DNA of 64,000 bases, from NCBI RefSeq assembly GCF_900101345.1, contig NZ_FMUX01000022.1, forward strand, positions 1 to 64,000. Reading direction: 5' to 3'. Both the position numbers and the translations under genes were made by a program. Below the pieces are notes generated by a model that was given only the letters and a program-made list of their open reading frames with translations, did not search any database and was not told the DNA's origin. The DNA is from Desulfoluna spongiiphila. Its GTDB lineage: Bacteria; Desulfobacterota; Desulfobacteria; Desulfobacterales; Desulfolunaceae. Numbering within the stretch: the first letter of the stretch is position 1; each line of letters starts with the position of its first letter. This document shows positions 17,913 through 25,060 of this stretch, piece after piece.

Positions 17913-19022
17913 TTAAAAAGCGGGACCGAAGCAGCGCCGGCCTCCCGTCCCAAGGGTGCCTTCGCGAACCATTTTCATAGCGATATCATGCACCTCAGGA
18001 CGAAACACCCGAATCGCCGTGTTTTCCCGGGAGGGGTGCACCCGGTTGGTGAGCAGGACCACCACCACCCCCTGCCTCGGGTCGGCCCAGAACGAGGTCC
18101 CGGTGAACCCCAGGTGCCCCACGCTCCCCGCCGTAAAATACCGGCCGCTTGCCGATCCCTTGCCCGAAGGCAGGTCAAACCCCAGCCCCCGTCCCCTGCC
18201 CCGGGATTCAGCGAAAAAGGCGGTCACCACCTTCCGGGAAAAGGGCGAACCCGCCACCCCGTCCCGATGATGGGCCACCAGGTGCCACACAAGGCGCCCC
18301 ACCTCACGGGCCGTGCCGAAGAGCCCGGCATGAAGGGCCACGCCCCCCAGGGTCCAGGCGTTGTCGTCGTGCACCTCCCCGCAGAGGGTCTTTCCCCGCC
18401 AGGGGCAACTCTCCGTGGCCGCCACCGCCCTGTGCACGGGCACATCGGGGGCGTACATCAGATCGTTAAGCCCCAGGGGCGCACGCACCTTCGCGTCGAA
18501 CAGACGACGCACATCCGCCCCGGCCACGGCCTCCACCACCTCTTTGAGCACCATGAACCCGATATCGCTGTAGCACACCCCGGCCCCGGCCGCCGCCTCC
18601 AGGGGGCTGCCTTGAAGGAGCCCCCGGAGTCCCTCGCCCCTTTCGGCCACAGGCATGGACACCAGGGTTTCGTAAAAGGGACGCCAGGCCGGAAGCCCGG
18701 AGGAGTGGTCCAGAAGGTGACGAAGGGTAACCGCTTCCCGGCCGCCCCCCGCAAACCAGGGCAGATAACGGCACACCGGGGCGTCGATCTCCAGGAGCCC
18801 GTCGGCTACCAGCCCCATGGCAAGGGTGGCGCCGGAAAGGGGCTTGGTAAGGGATGCCAGATCAAAAAAGGTGTCGGGGGCCACCTCGGGCCCGCCATTT
18901 CGGAGCCTGCCCGCGCAGTGCTCTGCCGCCACCTCTCCATCCACCATGACCAGGAGCTGTCCCCCGGGAAAGACCCCGGAGGCAACCCCGTCAGCCATTT
19001 TTTGAGACAGGGCATCACACAT
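17913..19022 (-). CDS. Serine hydrolase of the beta-lactamase / class C PBP family
   Basis: A 369-aa protein with the three active-site elements of class C beta-lactamase-like hydrolases: SLTK (57-60), the tyrosine motif YSD, and GHLGFTG in place of KTG near the C-terminus. Family members are D-aminopeptidases, esterases or cell-wall hydrolases, so the substrate is not determined. The ATG at 19022 overlaps the ldcA stop by 8 nt. That coupling to a carboxypeptidase argues for a role in recycling cell-wall peptides. No clear signal peptide is visible, so it may be cytoplasmic. Confidence 0.85.
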   Translation of the reverse strand: MCDALSQKMADGVASGVFPGGQLLVMVDGEVAAEHCAGRLRNGGPEVAPDTFFDLASLTKPLSGATLAMGLVADGLLEIDAPVCRYLPWFAGGGREAVTLRHLLDHSSGLPAWRPFYETLVSMPVAERGEGLRGLLQGSPLEAAAGAGVCYSDIGFMVLKEVVEAVAGADVRRLFDAKVRAPLGLNDLMYAPDVPVHRAVAATESCPWRGKTLCGEVHDDNAWTLGGVALHAGLFGTAREVGRLVWHLVAHHRDGVAGSPFSRKVVTAFFAESRGRGRGLGFDLPSGKGSASGRYFTAGSVGHLGFTGTSFWADPRQGVVVVLLTNRVHPSRENTAIRVFRPEVHDIAMKMVREGTLGTGGRRCFGPAF

Positions 19023-19896
19023 ACCGGAACCCCGCAGCAGACGAGAGGACCACGGGCTCGCCGAAGACCAGGGGCAGATTCGTGGGGCCGTGACCAAAGC
19101 GCCCCCCGGTCACCACCGGAATATTCAAGGGAGCAAGCACCTCCCGAAAGACCGCCTCCAGCTCCCCTTCCTCTCCGCAGTGAAGGCACTCCCCCACCAG
19201 CACCCCGGCCACCCCGTCAAGGGCACCTGAGAGCCGCATCTGCGTGAGGGCCCGATCCAGGCGGTACGGGGCTTCGTTGAGATCCTCCAGGGCCAGGACA
19301 CACCCCGAAAAATCAGGTTGAAACGGGGTGCCGCAGAGGTGGGCCAGGGTGGTCAGGTTCCCCCCGGAAAGCACCCCCTCCCCTTCCCCGTCCACCAGGG
19401 TTTCCCAGGCTGAACCCAGGGGATCGGGACGGATACCGGACCTGAGCAGCCCATCCAGGGCGGCCAGTGTTTCCGGGCAGGCCGTGGCCAGTGCCTGGAT
19501 CGTGGGGCCGTGCACAGCCCGCACTCCAAGCCCCACAAGCCGGACCAAAAGGGCCGTGGCATCGCTGAACCCCATAAACGGGGGAAGCCCCAGAAGCTCT
19601 TCCGGGGTAAGGTCGGCCAGGAGGCGCATGGCCCCGTACCCTCCGCGCGCCGCAACAAGAAGGCCGGCATGCGCTGCGGACATACGGAGAAGGGAAGCCT
19701 TTCGGGCCGCTTCGCCGCCGGCCAGATAGCGAAGGGAATCCCCCACCGCCGTCTCGGCTGTCACCTCCCATCCGGCCTCCCGGAGCCTTGCCATCCCCTT
19801 TTCCAGTTTTACCGGGTCCACAACCCCCGACGGGGCCACCACCCCGATCCGCGCATCTTGCTCAAGTGGAAACATCATCCGATCGCCTTTCGCCAA
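19015..19896 (-). CDS. ldcA: LD-carboxypeptidase (peptidase S66 family)
   Basis: Cytoplasmic enzyme that removes the terminal D-alanine from murein tetrapeptides during peptidoglycan recycling. The 293-aa protein has the N-domain start IGVVAPSG and the oxyanion/nucleophile block FMGFSD with Ser111. The glutamate region VLALEDLNEAPYRLDR and the C-terminal histidine motif GHGPTNLPLVFG complete the Ser-Glu-His triad. It is translationally coupled to the downstream serine hydrolase and diverges from the tRNA-Pro gene. Confidence 0.92.
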   Translation of the reverse strand: MAKGDRMMFPLEQDARIGVVAPSGVVDPVKLEKGMARLREAGWEVTAETAVGDSLRYLAGGEAARKASLLRMSAAHAGLLVAARGGYGAMRLLADLTPEELLGLPPFMGFSDATALLVRLVGLGVRAVHGPTIQALATACPETLAALDGLLRSGIRPDPLGSAWETLVDGEGEGVLSGGNLTTLAHLCGTPFQPDFSGCVLALEDLNEAPYRLDRALTQMRLSGALDGVAGVLVGECLHCGEEGELEAVFREVLAPLNIPVVTGGRFGHGPTNLPLVFGEPVVLSSAAGFRYV

Positions 19897-19994
19897 CGCC
19901 CTGATTTTACGCGATTGCCCCGTGGGGTCATTCCACGGCCAGCCACGCGTTTTGCGCCATTATGGGGTCGGGCCATTTTTTTGTCAAAGAGTGC

Positions 19995-20024
19995 TTGACA
20001 TCCCTTGAAGCATGGGGGTATAAC
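19995..20024 (+). promoter_or_regulatory. Sigma-70 promoter of tRNA-Pro
   Basis: TTGACA (19995-20000) and TATAAC (20019-20024) are 18 nt apart. The predicted start near 20031 is only ~8 nt before the mature tRNA. Confidence 0.85.
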
Positions 20025-20037
20025 CCTCCTGTTTTTG

Positions 20038-20115
<78 letters not shown>

Positions 20116-20134
20116 AAACACACATAGAAAATAC

Positions 20135-20172
20135 AAAGGACCTGATCGATTTCGATCAGGTCCTTTTTTTTT
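20135..20172 (+). terminator. Terminator of tRNA-Pro
   Basis: A perfect stem of ~13 bp (AAGGACCTGATCG with CGATCAGGTCCTT) is followed by a run of nine T residues, 20 nt after the tRNA. It is a textbook intrinsic terminator. Confidence 0.95.
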
Positions 20173-20196
20173 GGTTTTTTGTAACGATTCAAAACA

Positions 20197-20442
20197 GCCT
20201 CCGGCGGCAAGGTGTGCCACCTTGAAAGCGGGTTACGGATGCACTTTGCCCCTCGTTCCTCGGGCCAAAACACATCCGTATTTGTGTCGGCGACATCTTA
20301 AAATATGGACACAAGACGCGCTTGAAAAACAGGCCTTGCTCAATTTCACAGAAACCTTCGCGAATGCCCTCACCCTGAGGAACGAAGGGGGAGGGCATTC
20401 GCAATATGGGGTCCAGGGGATCATCCCCTGGCCGCCGGAGGC
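20197..20442. repeat. Paired inverted GCCTCCGGCGGC element, copy 1
   Basis: Left end GCCTCCGGCGGC (20197-20208) and right end GCCGCCGGAGGC (20431-20442) are exact inverted repeats, flanked by A-rich sequence on the left and T7 on the right. Each arm has a short hairpin (CAAGGTG..CACCTTG on the left, CAGGGGAT..ATCCCCTG on the right). Each also has a longer hairpin whose loop holds CGTTCCTC or GAGGAACG. It lies between tRNA-Pro and the stop of the convergent receiver-CBS gene. Confidence 0.8.
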
Positions 20443-20464
20443 TGTGTTTTTTTAACCGCCCGAC

Positions 20465-21364
20465 TCACCCCTCCGAAGCAATCCTCTCGATCTCAAAGAA
20501 GAGCTCCTCCTCCCGGATAATTCCCTGGCACTGGCCCCAGGCCATCACAGCCAGCCTGCGTTGCCGCAAAGAGACCATGAGGTACGCGGCCTCCATGAGG
20601 TTGGCCTCGATATCCACTTCCGGGGGGGCTTCCGTCATCACATCCGAGACCTTGCGATCCATGAGCTTTTTGGTCTCAGAGGTAAAGAGCCCCTTCCAGA
20701 ACATGGGGGAGTACCGGATGGTGGAGGCCGTGCTGGGAAGATCGGCATGGATATAGGCAGGGAGCAGGGCCTCCATGAGCCCCCTGACGGAAAGCACCCC
20801 TTTGACCTCGCCGTCGGAGAGCACCAAAAGGGACCGCTGCCCCGACTCGATAAGGGACCCGGAAAGGGTCCGGGGCGAAAAAGAGGCCCTTAAGGCCCGA
20901 ACGGCGTAGCCAAGGGTCTGGTTGGGGCGGGCCGTTTCATACTCTGCCAGGGGAATCATCACCTCCCCCACCGTCTTCTCCATCTCGGAGTCCGTGCCGG
21001 GCACATGCCCCGCCTCGTAAATCTTGGTGGCCAGAAGGTCAATGTCACATGGCTTTGCCAGAAAATCATAGGCCCCCGCAGCCAGGGCCTCCTCGGCGGA
21101 CTCCCCGGTGCCGTGGCCGGTGAGCATGATCACCGGGATCTTGGGCTTGCGAGCCTTGATCAGGCCCAGGGCCGTCAGGCCGTCCATCCCCGCCATGCGG
21201 ATATCCAGCACCACCACCTGGGGCGCCTTGTCGAGGCGCTCCAGTGCCTCCTCCCCCGATTCCGCGGTAATCACCTCAAAGCCCCTTCGCTCCAGGACCT
21301 TTTGCGTGGCCACGCGAAAGCGCTCCTCATCGTCAACAATCATCACACGTATCTTTATACTCAT
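20465..21364 (-). CDS. Response regulator: receiver domain fused to a CBS-domain pair
   Basis: The 299-aa protein has a complete receiver domain (acidic pocket D11-D12, phospho-acceptor D54, T82, K104). A tandem CBS module follows (about 130-290, VGEVMIPLAEY ... KVSDVMTEAPPEVDIEANLMEAAYLM). There is no DNA-binding domain. CBS pairs bind adenine nucleotides, so the output may tie phosphorylation to energy status, perhaps acting on the neighbouring permease. Last gene of the sigma-54-driven set; the element at 20197-20442 follows. Confidence 0.88.
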   Translation of the reverse strand: MSIKIRVMIVDDEERFRVATQKVLERRGFEVITAESGEEALERLDKAPQVVVLDIRMAGMDGLTALGLIKARKPKIPVIMLTGHGTGESAEEALAAGAYDFLAKPCDIDLLATKIYEAGHVPGTDSEMEKTVGEVMIPLAEYETARPNQTLGYAVRALRASFSPRTLSGSLIESGQRSLLVLSDGEVKGVLSVRGLMEALLPAYIHADLPSTASTIRYSPMFWKGLFTSETKKLMDRKVSDVMTEAPPEVDIEANLMEAAYLMVSLRQRRLAVMAWGQCQGIIREEELFFEIERIASEG

Positions 21365-21410
21365 CGTTGTCTTCTCCTTTCACGAAAATCAAGTGCTGTG
21401 CCCCACGGCC

Positions 21411-21938
21411 TTACACGCCCTGCAGCATGAAAATCCCCTTGAAGAGAGCCACCAGGGCCACAAGGGTGAGCACCACCGCTACAAAGGCACGGCGGCCGCT
21501 GAGCCCTCCGAGTTCCCTGAAGCCGGTACCGATGACGCCCCACTTCCAGGGTTCCGTGTACCAGAAGGCCCCCGGGATCCATGAGACAAGCAGGGTCACC
21601 CCAAACCCGTAGGCCACGCAGGGCACCACCACGGCCAGCCGCGCCCGGCGCGCCCCCACCGTCTTCAAGGCCATCCAGCCCAGAAGGGAGGAGAGGAGGG
21701 CCATGCCCAGGGCGTTGAACACCGACACGGTGCCCAGGACCGCCCGGCCCCCGCCAGGGGCCAGCATCCCCGCCATGAGACCGTTCAGAATCACCGCCCC
21801 GGACAACCCCCACAGCAGCCGGTGAAGGGCCCCCCGCGCCGCCAGGGCGCGGTAGACCCGGGAAGGCGACAGCAGCACGGCCGTCACCCCGATTTTCCCA
21901 TCCTCCGAGGCCGGGCCCCGTTTCAGGTGAGTGTCCAT
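21411..21938 (-). CDS. Integral membrane protein of unknown function (Yip1-like topology)
   Basis: A 175-aa protein with about five hydrophobic segments (including VLGTVSVFNALGMALLSSLL and AFVAVVLTLVALVALFKGIF). It resembles small Yip1/DUF-type membrane proteins in layout but no diagnostic motif is visible. It starts 3 nt after the preceding 42-aa gene and sits between the DASS permease and the receiver-CBS gene. An accessory role with the transporter is likely from context only. Confidence 0.7.
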   Translation of the reverse strand: MDTHLKRGPASEDGKIGVTAVLLSPSRVYRALAARGALHRLLWGLSGAVILNGLMAGMLAPGGGRAVLGTVSVFNALGMALLSSLLGWMALKTVGARRARLAVVVPCVAYGFGVTLLVSWIPGAFWYTEPWKWGVIGTGFRELGGLSGRRAFVAVVLTLVALVALFKGIFMLQGV

Positions 21939-21941
21939 GGG

Positions 21942-22070
21942 CTACCCTCCCGTCACCCAGGTCACCGCTCCGTAGAGCAGCATGACCAGGGTCAGCACAA
22001 AACACACGCGGCGCTCGGCCTCCGCAGAAAAAAAGAGCTTTCCGGCTTTCCATCTCACCGGCGGTTTCAT
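21942..22070 (-). CDS. 42-residue single-pass membrane protein
   Basis: A small gene read on the minus strand with a good Shine-Dalgarno AAGGAG ~10 nt before its ATG. The product has a basic N-terminus (KPPVRWKAGK) and one membrane helix (VCFVLTLVMLLYGAVTWV). It starts 48 nt beyond the permease stop and ends 3 nt before the next gene's ATG. This tight packing supports it as a real small subunit or regulator of the permease. No family is recognised. Confidence 0.7.
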   Translation of the reverse strand: MKPPVRWKAGKLFFSAEAERRVCFVLTLVMLLYGAVTWVTGG

Positions 22071-22118
22071 GGCATGTTGCTCCTTCACAGGCCCCATCTC
22101 CTTAGGATTCACAGATGA

Positions 22119-23972
22119 TTAAAAGCCCGGCAGGGCGTTAAACCCGCGCAGGACCCAGTACGCCCCGGTGAGGAGCAGAAGGACCGCGTTGGCCACAAAC
22201 CACAGGGGAAGCCCCACCCTCAGGTAGTCCTTGGGCTCAAGATACCCAGAGGCATACACGATGGCGTTGGGGGGCGTTCCGATGATCAGGCAGTAGGCAA
22301 AGCTGGACGCGATGGCCGTACTCATGGCCATGAAGGGCAAAAAGGTGGTCCCGGGATGCACCAGGCCTGCCATGTTCAGGGTAATGGGCCCCACGGCTGC
22401 GGCAGCCGGGCCGTCGGCCATGAGGTTGGTGAGCACGGCTGTGAGCCCGTTTGAAACCGCCATGAGCGGAAGGCCGGAGTCCATGCCGAAGGGTGCCAGA
22501 AAATCGATGACGGTGCGGGCCAGCCAGTAGGCGGCGCCCGTGGTGTCCAGGGTTCGGCCGAAGATGATGGCCCCGGCATAGAGCCAGACCACGCCCCAGT
22601 CCACCTTTTCATGGTAATCCCGCCAGTTCACCACCCCGGTGAGCAGGTAGGCCACGGCCCCTGCCACGGCAATCACCCCGATGCCGAGACGGATGGGATA
22701 GATCCCCAGGTTGTAAAACTCTTTTTCCGTGAACCAGCCGAAGACCATCACCAGAAACACCACCAGGGCGATGATCTGCTTGCGGTTCCAGGGCCCCATC
22801 TTGTGAATCTCCACGCGCAGGTGGTCCATGGCCGGGGCAAGGCTGGTGACACGCGGCTTGAAGCGCCAGTTGACGATGAGCCAGGTAATGGGAATCATGA
22901 CGAACAGGTAGGGAAAACAATAGGTGATCCACTGGAAGTACCCGATGTCAAAACCGAACATGTCGGTGAGGTAGGTCATCATGATCACGTTTCTGGCCCC
23001 GCCGGAGGGGGCGCCCGGACCGCCGATGTTGCAGGCCATGGCAATGCCGATCATCAGCATCTTGGCCAGCTCGGGGTCTTCCGGAACCTCACTGGTGAGG
23101 CTGTTCTGGTAGAGAAGCATCCCGATGGGAAGAAACATGGCGGCCAGGGCATGATCGGAGATAAAAGCGGCCAGGGGGGTGATGATGAGAAAAAAGATGA
23201 GGGTGATCCACCGGACGTTGGGCACCGCCAGCTTTTCAAACATCAGCAGGCAGACCCGCTTGTCCACCCCGGTCTTCACAAAGGCCGCGGCAAACATCAA
23301 CGAGCCCATGATGAACCAGCAGGCATCGGACCAGTAGAGCATGGCCACCTGCTTTCGGGTCACCACCCCGGTGAACACCAGGATCAAGCCGATGCAGAAG
23401 GCCACCCCGGGCAGGGGGATGCATTCGGTGAGAAAACAAAGGACCACAAAGACGACCATGGCGATGGCCACCTTGATGTGCCAGCTCCCCTTGTCGGCTG
23501 CGGCCTTGTCCTTGCCGGACAGCGCCCCGTAGTCCAGGACGTCGCGCCTCTGCTTCAAGGCCCCTTCCATAAGGGCAAGGAACCTGGCGTCGTCCACCTC
23601 GTTTTTAATAAAGGCGTGGGCGCGCTTGAAGTTGGCCCCTGCCGCAGGGATCTTGTATTTTTTGCACCACTTTTCGTTTCGTTTCAGAAAACGGGCCTTG
23701 GTCAGGGCCCCCATGCGCATGTTGCGCTCCATCATCTGGGCGGTAAGGAGCTGCCACTGGGGCAGTTCCGTGCTTTGGGCCCCAAAGAGCTCCTGGCTCA
23801 GGTAGGCGATCACCGCCTTGGGCCCCACCTTGTACTCGGCCCCCACATCCTTCATCCCGCCAGGTGTGGGCATCAACAGAATAAGAAAAAAAAGGACAAC
23901 GGGGATGGAGAAGATCTTCCAGTCCACGTACTTGTCATACCCGGTCACCTTTTGCTTGTCGCGTTCTCCCAT
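22119..23972 (-). CDS. SLC13/DASS-family anion permease with a large inserted domain
   Basis: Predicted sodium-coupled carrier for dicarboxylates, sulfate or a related anion in the inner membrane. The first substrate-motif region reads CNIGGPGAPSGGARN (about 314-328), and the second repeat has SNGLTAVLTNLMADG and GTPPNAIVYASGYL. At 617 aa it is ~130 residues longer than usual, because a hydrophilic, charged segment (about 37-165) separates the first membrane helix from the core. It is preceded by a receiver gene (16-nt gap) in a sigma-54-driven unit. The substrate cannot be decided from sequence. Confidence 0.9.
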   Translation of the reverse strand: MGERDKQKVTGYDKYVDWKIFSIPVVLFFLILLMPTPGGMKDVGAEYKVGPKAVIAYLSQELFGAQSTELPQWQLLTAQMMERNMRMGALTKARFLKRNEKWCKKYKIPAAGANFKRAHAFIKNEVDDARFLALMEGALKQRRDVLDYGALSGKDKAAADKGSWHIKVAIAMVVFVVLCFLTECIPLPGVAFCIGLILVFTGVVTRKQVAMLYWSDACWFIMGSLMFAAAFVKTGVDKRVCLLMFEKLAVPNVRWITLIFFLIITPLAAFISDHALAAMFLPIGMLLYQNSLTSEVPEDPELAKMLMIGIAMACNIGGPGAPSGGARNVIMMTYLTDMFGFDIGYFQWITYCFPYLFVMIPITWLIVNWRFKPRVTSLAPAMDHLRVEIHKMGPWNRKQIIALVVFLVMVFGWFTEKEFYNLGIYPIRLGIGVIAVAGAVAYLLTGVVNWRDYHEKVDWGVVWLYAGAIIFGRTLDTTGAAYWLARTVIDFLAPFGMDSGLPLMAVSNGLTAVLTNLMADGPAAAAVGPITLNMAGLVHPGTTFLPFMAMSTAIASSFAYCLIIGTPPNAIVYASGYLEPKDYLRVGLPLWFVANAVLLLLTGAYWVLRGFNALPGF

Positions 23973-23988
23973 GAGTGTTCCCCCTTCC

Positions 23989-24453
23989 TTAGGCGTCGAT
24001 ATCCGACCCCTGCTGCTTCATGATATCCCTCGGGCTCTGCATGCTTCGCTCAAGCATGGCCAACCGAATCTTTTCCGCGTGCCGACGGTACGAATCCCAC
24101 GCCTCGCTGATCTTGCCCCAGAGCAGGTCGATGTCCGCCGGTTTGACCAGGTAGTCAAAGGCCCCGGCCTTTAACCCCTCCACCGCCGAGTCCACGGTGC
24201 CGTGGCCCGTCAGCAGGATCACCTCCACCAGGGGGTGGCTCTTTCGTATGGCCCGGAAGGTCTCGTGCCCGTCCATGCCGGGCATCTTCACATCAAGGAC
24301 CACCACGTGGACCGGATCCTTGGCAAGCAGGGACAGGGCCTCCACCCCGGAAGTGGCCGTTGCCACGGAACACCCCTTTCGGGCCAGCAGCCGTGAGGTG
24401 GTCTCCAGGTAACGAGGCTCGTCGTCCACGAGCAGAACATAGAGAGTCTCCAT
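23989..24453 (-). CDS. Single-domain response regulator (receiver only)
   Basis: A 154-aa protein with a full receiver fold (D10-D11, phospho-acceptor D54, T82, K104) and a basic helical tail, without an output domain. Stand-alone receivers act as phosphorelay carriers or by protein contact. It is first in the unit with the DASS permease, 74 nt downstream of a sigma-54 promoter. The likely phospho-donors are the nearby dCache histidine kinases. Confidence 0.92.
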   Translation of the reverse strand: METLYVLLVDDEPRYLETTSRLLARKGCSVATATSGVEALSLLAKDPVHVVVLDVKMPGMDGHETFRAIRKSHPLVEVILLTGHGTVDSAVEGLKAGAFDYLVKPADIDLLWGKISEAWDSYRRHAEKIRLAMLERSMQSPRDIMKQQGSDIDA

Positions 24454-24526
24454 TCATTCCTCCTAAAAGTATTTAAGGTTAAACATGTGCATACGAATGC
24501 ATTGGAGATTTGCTCTCATGAGAAAT

Positions 24527-24542
24527 TGCACGGGACATGCCA
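24527..24542 (-). promoter_or_regulatory. Sigma-54 (-24/-12) promoter of the DASS permease unit
   Basis: On the minus strand TGGCATGTCCCGTGCA matches the -24 GG and -12 GC elements with the required 12-nt offset. It lies ~75 nt upstream of the receiver gene 23989-24453. About 95 nt further upstream is a perfect TGTC-G-GACA dyad (24637-24645), a possible enhancer site. A GTAAC..GTTAC dyad lies at 24558-24572. Confidence 0.85.
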
Positions 24543-24659
24543 ACCCGCACAGAAACAGTAACCCGCCGTTACAACGCAGGATTCGCACAAACCCATCCAC
24601 CACACGGCCCCTGCATTGTCAGCCCCGTTTACAAGGTGTCGGACAAGGTTAAAACAGAT

Positions 24660-24796
24660 GCCTCCGGCGGCCAGATTCCCCAGGTTGCAAAATGGGCACA
24701 AAAAAAGCCCCGGCCACGTTCTCTTAAAGAGTCGTGTGCCGGGGCTTGTGGTGGTTGGCGTATGCTTTCGAGACGGCTCACCTCGCTGCCGGAGGC
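24660..24796. repeat. Degenerate paired inverted GCCTCCGGCGGC element
   Basis: The left end GCCTCCGGCGGCCAG (24660-24674) and the right end GCTGCCGGAGGC (24785-24796, one mismatch) mark a decayed copy. The right arm keeps TTTCGAGACGGCTCACCTCG, close to the arm of the 28542-28746 copy. An ordinary terminator lies inside it. Confidence 0.6.
24700..24747 (-). terminator. Rho-independent terminator downstream of the dCache histidine kinase
   Basis: On the minus strand AAGCCCCGGC pairs with GCCGGGGCTT, enclosing a smaller ACTCTTTAAGAG hairpin, and is followed by T7. It stops transcription arriving from 25061-26740 before the sigma-54 promoter. Confidence 0.88.
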
Positions 24797-24811
24797 AGTC
24801 CGGTTAAAGGT

Positions 24812-24988
24812 GCCTCCGGCGGTCCTGCCGGGGGGGGGGGGGCAAACCTTTGAAAAGTTTGATAAAAAGTCCTTAAAAACAGACTCCGTTTAATCTAAAC
24901 CAATGGCGAATGTGATTTTCCCTGAGGAACGAAGGGGAAAACGCATTCGCAACTTGCTTTCAAGGTGGCACACCTTGCCGCCGGAGGC
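24812..24988. repeat. Paired inverted GCCTCCGGCGGC element, copy 2 (contains a G13 tract)
   Basis: The left end is GCCTCCGGCGG (24812-24822) and the right end GCCGCCGGAGGC (24977-24988). The left arm is the second subtype: CTGCCGG, a 13-base G run (24830-24842), then AAACCTTTGAAAAGTTTGAT. The right arm has a GCGAATG/CATTCGC stem around CCTGAGGAACGAAGG, then CAAGGTGGCACACCTTG. It lies between the kinase stop (25061) and the terminator at 24700-24747. Confidence 0.8.
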
Positions 24989-25060
24989 ATCTTTTTGGTT
25001 TTTACTCTGAGCCCTCTTGCCCTGTCGTTCATCCGACTTTAACCATAGAAGGCATCACCT

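Noticed and set aside
16111..19247. Long plus-strand frames opposite mreC/mreB and the serine hydrolase
   Set aside because: Shadows of conserved genes caused by high GC at third positions; no motifs.
21361..22053. A 230-codon minus-strand frame overlapping the 175-aa and 42-aa membrane proteins
   Set aside because: Its translation is proline/glycine/arginine-rich without a fold, whereas the other frames give hydrophobic helices with good ribosome-binding sites and tight gene spacing.
22611..24023. A 470-codon plus-strand frame opposite the DASS permease
   Set aside because: Its histidine/glycine-rich sequence mirrors membrane-protein codons; the minus-strand permease is clearly the real gene.
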